NCBI GenBank assembly: GCA_941918925.1
Contig: OW799235.1
Location: forward strand, 103,867,947-103,931,946
Length of the DNA: 64,000 nt
Reading direction: 5' to 3'
Source of the DNA: Phyto melanocephala
Taxonomy: Eukaryota > Arthropoda > Insecta > Diptera > Rhinophoridae
Shown: positions 56,691 through 64,000 of the stretch, piece after piece
Numbering within the stretch: position 1 is the first letter of the stretch
Layout of the letters: every line of letters starts with the position of its first letter
The notes under the pieces: generated by a model
What the model saw: the letters and a program-made list of their open reading frames with translations, nothing else
Databases searched by the model: none
Told to the model about the DNA's origin: nothing
Position numbers and translations under genes: made by a program

Positions 56691-57548
56691 GGGTATATTC
56701 AGCCTTGTTTTTCCGTTTGTAATTTCTACAATATTCATATCTGACCCTAAAAAGCTTTCTGAAAGCTTATAGCAAGGAGAGTCGATTAAGGCATGACTGT
56801 CTGTCATGTCATGTAATGGTTTAAATTAACTTTTAAAGGCCACCACATGTTACTTATATTTGTATGTGACATCATTCTTTTGCAAATATCCGGAAATTAA
56901 TCAGTATTGAAGTGCAGCATGATCTCCCTGTAACTTTCTCAGATATGAGTATATAAACGCGACTGCATCTTTTTTTTTTTAACACAAAATCAAAAATTTT
57001 CAACCCTATGTTAATTTTTGGAGACGTTTGTTACTATTTTATAGGTGTACGATATTTTTAAAAATTTGTGATCGGCCAGTAACCAACAAATTTATAAGTA
57101 AACATTATTTTGAAAAATATATATCTATATTAAATATTTCAAGTCACTAAATCTCCTAACTAATTCTTAACAACACTTTTGCCGGGAACAACTAAAAAAT
57201 GAGCTTGCAACTAACTGAGACATAAGCATAAAAATACAAATGCTTCGGTGTTTTGTCTAAAATTTACAAACAGTTATCGATTTTGTTCAGCTTCTGGACA
57301 ACATAGAAAAGCGATATGGGTATCAAAATATAATACACTATAAAAATATTTAAAATCAAAGATGGCCACTGAAATAAAATGGCGGATATATTGGTCAAAA
57401 ATAGAAATTAATATTTTTCCCTCTTTAACCCCCTCAATATAGGTAGAATATAGTTAACTATGCAAAAATTCAAAAACATAGCTAGGCTACGATGTGGTGA
57501 ATGGTATTATAAGATTCTATACGGCCGAAAATAAGATTCTTACTTGTT
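56690..57548 (+). mobile_element. DINE-like element, diverged subfamily (forward)
   Basis: AAGGGTATATTCAGCC begins the 5' end. TTCCGTTTGTAATTTCTACA, GAGAGTCGATTAAGGCATGA and CTGTCTGTC follow. The 3' end has GGTGAATGGTATTATAAG, a broken stem ACGGCCGAAAATAAG and TTACTTGTT at 57548. The middle matches the 28.7-kb copy. Confidence 0.75.
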
Positions 57549-57570
57549 TATTGTGTATATTTTATTTGTT

Positions 57571-57823
57571 TACTAGCTTGTGCCCGCGACTTCGTCTGCG
57601 TAGTTATTGGTGTAAAAACATAAACAACCCGTTTAGAATGTGTGATGATGAGTTTGCCAACGACTACGCGTTATTAGCGTGATAAAAAGTAGCCTATGTG
57701 TTAATCTAGGTTGTTGTTTATCTATGTGCCGAATTTCATTTAGTTCCGTTCAGCCGTTTTTGCGTGATTGAGTAACAAATATCCAAACATACAAACATTC
57801 ACATTTATTATATTAGTAGGATT
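57571..57823 (+). mobile_element. Short interspersed element, ACTAGCTTGTGCCC type
   Basis: It starts TACTAGCTTGTGCCCGCGAC and ends TATTATATTAGTAGGAT. Internal phrases (GATGAGTTTGCCAACGAC, TAGCCTATGTGTTAATCTAG, TTCAGCCGTTTTTGCGTGA) belong to a repeat widespread in insect genomes, probably LINE-related. I cannot assign the class. A shorter relative lies at 49206-49394. Confidence 0.8.
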
Positions 57824-58593
57824 ATTGGAAGCCTAAGGGATCGTAAAATAAATATATAATTGTATGTTACATGATCTGCATCGTAATGCTAGGAAATATC
57901 TGTCCCACAATAAAATCCTATTTGGATATACTTGTCTCACTACAGAGTTATATGTTGTGTTCATCTTAAAATTTCTTCAAAAATGTTTTACAAAACCGCT
58001 CAAAGAAAACAGCAAAACGACTTCTTTGATCCTATTGCTGCCACTACTTAGAAAAAGATAAACAAAACATAACACAATGGCAGCCATGTGCGAAGAAGAT
58101 AACTGTTTACTGCAATTTGAGGCTTCCAGGGCCAAAAACAAAAATATAATTTGTGACACCATTGTCCCTGCAGCAGCGAAAGGATTATCAACAATATGGT
58201 TTACATTTGCTTTACATACATCGATTTTTTAACACAATAGTACACTTCGGTTTAATTAAGCACCTTGTTTTTCATTTATTTTTTATGTGTTTTGCTAAAA
58301 AAAAACAACTTATGTAAGGAAACAAGGGTATTCTAAATCATTCATAAAAAATATAATGCTTTCTATGTGCATTAGCAACAAAGTAGTACGTAAATCTGAG
58401 ATTAGGTAGATGCGAAAAAATTTATTATGAATTTAAATAGAAGTGTCCTCTAAAAAAATTCAATTTATTTACAATGTAAATGGACGTTAGAAACATCAGC
58501 ACTGCCAATTAACAAAAAATTAGATATTATAATAAAATTAACCCTTAAATACATATATAAATCTATACTTATAACAATTCTTTTTTAATGTGT
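57824..58593. other. Mostly non-coding DNA with one small open frame
   Basis: An ATG at 58077 (context ACACAATGG) opens 51 codons, MAAMCEEDNCLLQFEASRAK and onward, to TAA at 58232. Composition is more balanced than random frames nearby. There is no recognised domain and no other support. Confidence 0.3.
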
Positions 58594-59470
58594 CTATACA
58601 TGAAACATTGAGAACAGGACATTAACAATGTATTTGATTTCTTTTTCATGTTCTTCCTCGCTGGCTCTTTTTGTCGTTTTAACATACATTCCCATGCGTG
58701 CAAGATGAGTTCTAATCTCCAAAAGACCAGTTACTGCATTAGATAATCTCTTAAGTGTTGGTCTACTCAGTTCAGAATCTCTTTCGATGTCTCAACATTT
58801 AGATCAATCCACATTCGTGACTTTACCGACATCACTCTTTTGCCATTTTCTGACTTGTTCCCCCATCGCCCAAGCCTTTAATTTCAAGCTTTATTTTTGA
58901 GCAACTAAAATGGTTTAGCATTTTCCAAAGTTATATTTTTCAAATATCCTTTTGGAAATTTGTTGGCTTGTTTGTTTCTGCTTATGGCGTAATAGCTTGG
59001 TATCCATATTATATATCTGTTGCTTGGAGCTATAAGGGTCAATGTCAAAATATTTACTTTTGAGAAAATTGGAACTGAACTTTAACTTTTATAGGTGCTT
59101 TCATAGTGACATTGGTCAGCATTTTATTTATGAAGCTATTCTGGGTTAAGTATGACTTTAGATGTTTAACCATGATGAAATAGAGCAAGAAAACAAATCT
59201 AATGCAACGATTAACTCAAAAGAGCAAAAACGTGGCATTGACAGATGTATTCATGCAAGTATATCTCACTCCTTTATTGCAGGACTTTCAGAGATTCAAC
59301 CATTTCATTCGTTAGTGTGTTGGAAAACATTGTTGTGGTCTGGTATCTATATTTCGGCTTATATCATATAAACCCATTCCGGTCACCAATCTTTGATCCA
59401 TCCGTATAAAGCTCGGTGAATGGGGTATTTGTTAACCTAATACTTCCTATTGGTAGCATATAGGTTACTC
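58594..59470 (-). pseudogene. Decayed LINE with RNase H and C-terminal tail
   Basis: On the minus strand the RNase H start TPFTELYTDGSKIGDRNG (about 59440-59389) carries the catalytic-type TDGS motif. After a broken stretch come EQVRKWQKSDVGKVTNVD and LSRPTLKRLSNAVTG, THLARMGMYVKTT and EEEHEKEIKYIVNVLFSMF, ending near 58594. The order RNase H then LSR..L....TG....THLARMGM..EE is that of Jockey/LOA/R1-type ORF2 C-termini. Stops and frame changes abound, and the cysteines of the final motif are lost. Its tail resembles, but is not identical to, the fragment at 37141-37560. Confidence 0.75.
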
Positions 59471-60153
59471 TATCAGATTTCATGGTGGTGTATTTAAACA
59501 ACGATGTAGAATTTAAAACATAACGTTAAAAATTTTTATTTGTCAGTCTGTCTTTTTAGGCTTAATTGGTTCAATATCTACTACTAATAAAATTTGGTAT
59601 GAAGATACCTTAGACCCTTTGTTAAAATACTTTTTGTAGCTAGATAATGTCAAATTTTCAACTAAAAATAAAAATATTTAAAATAAAATGATATCTAAAA
59701 TTGTACTAACAAGATATACGCATAAGACAGAAGAAAGTATACAAAAGAAATTTCCATTAACATCAATATTATATTTAACATTTAAATGAATCAATATAAA
59801 AATATTGTTGAAGCGATCAATGGGATCGGGCACAACAAATATTAAAACATAAATATATATTTTAATTATTGTTGTTTAAGGGGATGGAAAATTAACACAT
59901 TCGTGAATTTCAAACAGTCGTTTACGACATTTCTGAACATGAGAAATTTTTAAAATTTTAATTTAACAAAAAATCATTATTTGAAGGATAATTGAATACT
60001 GGAGCATGCTAATGTGCTTATTTATTTTCATGTACCAACATATTTTAGATGCTGTAATATAACTGTGTTGAGGTTAGTTTATATATGAAAACTATCTTAA
60101 AAAACTATTTAGGTTTTATGCTTACAAATTACTGCAATGAATTTTTTAAATAA
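59471..60153. other. AT-rich non-coding DNA
   Basis: Nothing recognised. Confidence 0.6.
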
Positions 60154-60446
60154 AACAAGTAAGAGCGCTATATTCGGCCGTGCCGAATCTTATATACCCT
60201 TCACAACGTGTAGTCATGCAATAACATTAGTTTGCATCACCATTCATCTCATATGAAATACGTTCATACATATATAAAAAACATACATATATAAAAACAT
60301 TCCATTGTAAAATTATAAATGTACGTATGTATGTTAAAAAAAAATAAAAAAAAAAATTTTAAAAATATTAAAAAAAAAATTTAAAAAAAAATTAAAAAAA
60401 AAATAATTAAAATATGTATAATAAATATAAAACAAAAACAAAATAA
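60154..60446 (-). mobile_element. DINE-like element, 3' part duplicated in tandem
   Basis: AACAAGTAAGAGCGCTATAT through the CATA stretch and into A-rich DNA. It then stops where the adjacent copy starts with the same bases at 60447. It is nearly identical to the start of that copy. Confidence 0.88.
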
Positions 60447-61264
60447 AACAAGTAAGAGCGCTATATTCGGCCGTGCCGAATCTTATATACCCTTCACAAC
60501 GTGTAGTCATGGAATTACAGTAGTTTGTATCATCATTCATCCCATATGAAATACGTACATACATATAAAAAACATACATATATAAAAACATCCCATTGTA
60601 AAATTATAACATACGTAAAGTATGTATGCTAAAAGAAAAAATAAAAAAAAAATTTAAAAAAAAATATTTTAAAAAAAATAATTAAAATATATATAATAAA
60701 TATAAAACAAAAAAAAAATTAAAAAAAAAAATAATAAAAATGTAAATAATATATTAAATAAAAAATAAAAAAAAAATAAAAAAAAAATTAAAAAAAAAAT
60801 TAAAAAAAAAATAAAAAAATATAAAAAAATAAAAAAAATAAAAAAAAAATTTTTTTGGCTCAGCTGGGATTCGATGCCACGTTTTCTCTAACCAGTATAC
60901 ACGTTTTTATGTATGTATGTTTTTGTTTTTGTGAAAAAAAAATCGAGGTGGTCGTGGGTTTTTGCTCATATCTCAGTTGTTTATGTACAGATGTTTCTGA
61001 TTTTCAATACCGATCTACTCACGAATATTTCTGATATTTTAATATCTCACCCGGGTCCAAGCAATGTCGGGGGGCTTTAAAAAGTTGGTTTCAACATACA
61101 CACGGGCAGACGGTCAGACGGACAGACTGACAGAGCTTAATCGACTCCCCTATTCATAAGCTTTCAAAAAATATATACTTTATGGGGTCGGAAATGAAAA
61201 TTGTAGAAATTTCACACGGAATGACAAACCTATATATACCCTTTTTCACTGTGTGAAGGGTATA
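60447..61264 (-). mobile_element. DINE-like element (reverse), best full-length copy
   Basis: At 818 bp it has every block: AACAAGTAAGAGCGCTATAT; stem TTCGGC(CGT)GCCGAA; CATA tract; long A-rich core; TTGGCTCAGCTGGGATTCGA; TCGAGGTGGTCGTGGG; ACGGTCAGACGGACAGACTG; AATCGACTCCCCTATTCATA; TATACTTTATGGGGTCGG; and the hairpin TATACCCTTTTTCACTGTGT then GAAGGGTATA. It serves as the reference for the other copies. Confidence 0.93.
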
Positions 61265-61504
61265 AAAAACACACACACACAACCAAACTACATGCAACTC
61301 CTATGCAATATACAAAATCCTTATTAGAGAAATTACGAGTGTAGTTGTCAGCAACAAAACAAAGAATTTGCAACAAAAAACTCAAGTGCATACGTTTCAG
61401 TGCGGTGCAAAAGAACACAGAGGATTTGCATGACATACTAAATTTTATTGTTGTACAAATGCTTTTACAGTCACAAGCATCATAATAGCAGACACTTTAA
61501 AAAA
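61265..61504 (+). promoter_or_regulatory. Possible 5' leader of a transcription unit
   Basis: Composition is less AT-biased than flanks. TTTCAGTGCGGTGC at about 61395 contains the insect initiator TCAGT. It precedes the open segment at 61505 by about 105 bases. No TATA box or clear downstream element was seen. Confidence 0.15.
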
Positions 61505-61574
61505 ATGAATAAAATGTTTAAAAATTTCTTAAAAGAGTCTTACCGCACATTCTCAGGCGTTTTAAGATATTCAG
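61505..61574 (+). CDS. Possible first coding exon, unrecognised
   Basis: ATG preceded by a run of A's opens MNKMFKNFLKESYRTFSGVL then RYS. It reaches TCAG|GTGAGA, a good splice donor, at 61574/61575. If unspliced the frame ends six codons later. The peptide is short and matches nothing I know. The case rests on start, composition and donor together; each alone is common by chance. Confidence 0.2.
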
Positions 61575-61929
61575 GTGAGAAATATATATGAAAGTTATTA
61601 TAATTATGATCAAAGTATTTAGAGGCATTTGTGTTAAAGTGCTCTTAAAAGGTATCAATGTTAAGAGTACTTGCTGTTCTCCATAAACAAAAAAATACAA
61701 AATACATATTTTAAATAGTAACGGTCTAGTTTATAAAAATTAAATACTTAAAAATTAAGTTCAAAATTTTTAGGGGCTTATAAATCAAATTATAATAGAA
61801 AAAAACGGTATAAATATAATTTTTTAAAAATTTTTATAAATAATAATAAAACTTTAAATGAAATTAAAACAAAAATATACCTTTACCATCTTGTAAGAAT
61901 GTAACAATTCCAAAAACTACCTAGTCGCA
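61575..61929. other. AT-rich non-coding DNA
   Basis: Nothing recognised. Confidence 0.5.
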
Positions 61930-62120
61930 ACGTATCCTGGATTTCATGTTGTTGTTTCAAACGTCGTCTTGAATTTTGCATTATTACAAAGTTAATTAAC
62001 CAAGTCCTTTCACTTTATACCCATATTGGTAAAGTTAATAAAAAAATGTATCCACCATTTTGAGTGTTTAATAGTTCACTGTATTCAACTATTCAGGCAC
62101 CAAACTGAATCTGTAAGTTT
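61930..62120 (-). repeat. DINE-like fragment, diverged subfamily
   Basis: CGTCGTCTTGAATTTTG, CCAAGTCCTTTCACTTTAT and AATAGTTCACTGTATTCAAC resemble the inverse of the 39940-40340 fragment. No terminal stem is seen. Confidence 0.4.
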
Positions 62121-64000
62121 ATTTTCGTTTGTAAATTTTAGAGCAGGTTTAATAATCGTATGTAAAAATTAGTCAGAGGTTTAACAAGCTTTATATTTAA
62201 AAAAATGTTTATCAAATTGTTTTTAATTCGTTACAGGTTTGTTATTTAAAGGAGCACAAAATATTAAAAGATTATGAAATATCGAGTTTAGAACTTTTAC
62301 TTGTTTTTTCTTAACTCTGATTTATTTGTAATCCTAAAATTAAATTTTTTTGCCTATTTTTGTCAAAAAGCGTTCCCACCTATAACTCTAATTAATTGTT
62401 TACTCTTCCTCAGCTATCAAAAAAGTAAAAAAAAAGTCTCAAACTATAACAACACGCATTCGTCTGTATGGTGTATTTATCTGTTTGTATTTATATACAA
62501 GCATACATTACTTTATGTATTTAAAGAAAATGTTTTTCCTTTTTCAATATTTTATCATTTGGGTAATAATTAGAGTTGACCAAGCATAAGTGTATATCTA
62601 TAATAAGATGAAAATCAGATAGAAATTAGTTTGACAATCTACTTAAAATTTATTTTATTGCAGTAACTTTTATCAATAGAACGAATAATAAAAGAAAAAA
62701 ATTTTAACTTTATCATTGTTTTGCTTTGTTTTATGACTACAGGAATTTTTGGTCAGCAATTTGTTACAAAATTTCGTATTGCTGTCAAAAGTTAGCAAAG
62801 GCTTAGTTAAGTTTCGTATGTCATTACCCAAAAAAAAGTAAAACATAATTATAACAATGACTTAACAAAAAACCTTTTGTTTATAATACGGTTTGCCAAA
62901 AATCAAAGAAGAGAAAGTTTAAGATAAACTCTTACAGATTCCTTTCTTAAATTGAATTATTTAAAAGTACTTAATTACCCTTAAACAAAAATCTAATTAA
63001 CAGCTTGTTTATAGGAAATTTTCATTATTTTTCTTTTTAACAACTTTGCGGTTAAGAAAAACAACGTCGTCGACAACAATGATAAATTTTTAAATCATAG
63101 ATGAATCTTACATTTGAAAGCCTATAGTATTGCGGTTGTTGTTAACATCAACAGCAAAAGTTTATATTATTATTTTTTTTTTAATTCTATTGAAACATTC
63201 TGTTGAAAACATAATTACCACAGGATTGAAATGTCAAAATTCTATGTATTTAGGTGTAAAATAAGCATTTCTTTGATTAATTTCAGTCGAGTTTACAAAT
63301 TCAATGCTAATATTGTATTTAAAAATAGTCAAGAACCTAAATGTTAATGAAATTTAAACGCAGGCATGTTTTAAGTATATCCTTAGTATAATTATTAGTA
63401 TCGAGGACATTATTAAAATTTAAGGAATGTATAAGTCTGTATAAAAAAAAATAACATCAGATTTTAAATACAAATTTAAAAAAATGTAATTGAAATAAAT
63501 TAAGGTTCAATAATTGAGCGAATAAAGGCAAGCAGTTTGGTGGAAATAGAGCTATAATGTTGGAAGTCTAACAGGTACGTACTAATCTGCTACCGTTAGT
63601 ATTCAATCTAATATTATACATTTCTAATAAAGTTACATATTATCTACCAAAATGGACAATGTTTTTTTATATTTATCTGAAAAGATTTGGGAAACGGCTA
63701 AAAACCATCGATAAAAGTGTATAACTGTGGCAATAAGGCTTATGTCTGTTTTTATAGTTTTTCAGAAAAGCACAGAAATTTTTGAGTTAATTTTTAAAAA
63801 TTAATTTTTTTAAAAATAAAGATAAAATAACATATTTGTTTGTTGTAAATAAATCAACAAATTTAATTAAACTTAAAATAAGTTTTTATTCCAAATGATA
63901 TTGTTCATTAAAAAGATAGAGGCAATAAGTTTTTACTTTATAACTTCCTGCAAAGTTGTCCAAAATAGTTTGAAATTGCAAAGATGTTGTTACCTTTATT
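62121..64000. other. AT-rich non-coding DNA
   Basis: No coding family, TIR pair or named repeat recognised up to the end of the window. Confidence 0.6.

Noticed and set aside
60334..60591. 85-codon frame ending in a phenylalanine-rich tail
   Set aside because: It spans the junction of two DINE-like copies and an A-rich tract; no domain.
1..64000. LTR retrotransposon or endogenous retrovirus
   Set aside because: No pair of direct terminal repeats and no gag, protease or LTR-type pol motif was seen. The retroelement remnants are of LINE type.
1..64000. Bacterial symbiont or contaminant origin
   Set aside because: There are no dense open frames, ribosome-binding-site patterns or operons, and the repeats are typical of insect nuclear DNA.

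Overview
This window is AT-rich animal nuclear DNA, most likely from a calyptrate (muscoid or blow-fly-like) dipteran. The evidence is the repeat content. It carries many copies of a DINE-1/INE-1-like (Helentron-associated) element with a TATACCC...GGGTATA hairpin at one end and a TTCGGC/GCCGAA stem followed by TTACTTGTT at the other. It also has a Minos-like Tc1 element, many decayed Tc1/mariner transposases, hAT and TA-type MITEs, and pervasive TATG/CATA simple sequence. No bacterial-style genes, operons, rRNA or CRISPR are present. I recognise no intact host protein-coding gene. The window reads as intergenic DNA or one very large intron shaped by repeated transposition.

Layout. 0-12 kb: a TA-flanked MITE (1482-2465), a DINE-like copy with a nested 148-bp MITE (2673-3459), a decayed mariner-type transposase (4440-5204), a 22-bp-stem hairpin (5215-5282) and a mariner deletion derivative (5403-5948), then mostly plain AT-rich DNA. 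11.5-20.8 kb: a dispersed repeat with five 122-bp subrepeats, a TIR-to-TIR 1,306-bp Tc1/mariner element (12991-14296), a 450-bp hAT-type MITE (15069-15518), a 618-bp MITE (19268-19885) and a long foldback (20488-20731). 22.6-31.4 kb: DINE-like copies, a Minos-like transposase pseudogene that keeps its small intron, a repeat with a 142-bp tandem array in a 284-bp higher-order pattern, and an internally deleted transposase. 33.7-41 kb: a tRNA-derived SINE with 14-bp target duplications, two more mariner deletion derivatives, and a LINE fragment. 42-50.5 kb: a 1,036-bp hAT-type element with perfect 8-bp duplications, several transposase and LINE remnants, and a pair of candidate in-frame microexons (45004-45042, 45195-45209). 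50.7-64 kb: DINE-like copies, one with an inverted core, another mariner remnant, a decayed LINE with RNase H, and AT-rich DNA.

How the parts relate. Most elements are non-autonomous or dead. Three mariner derivatives share the same internal structure, which implies they were amplified by a transposase supplied elsewhere. Insertions are nested in several places (MITE in DINE-like element, hAT in MITE, SINE and mariner derivative between two DINE-like ends), giving a relative age order. The only hints of host transcription units are splice-site-bounded microexons near 45 kb, a possible first coding exon near 61.5 kb, and a few short unrecognised open segments. All of these are tentative.
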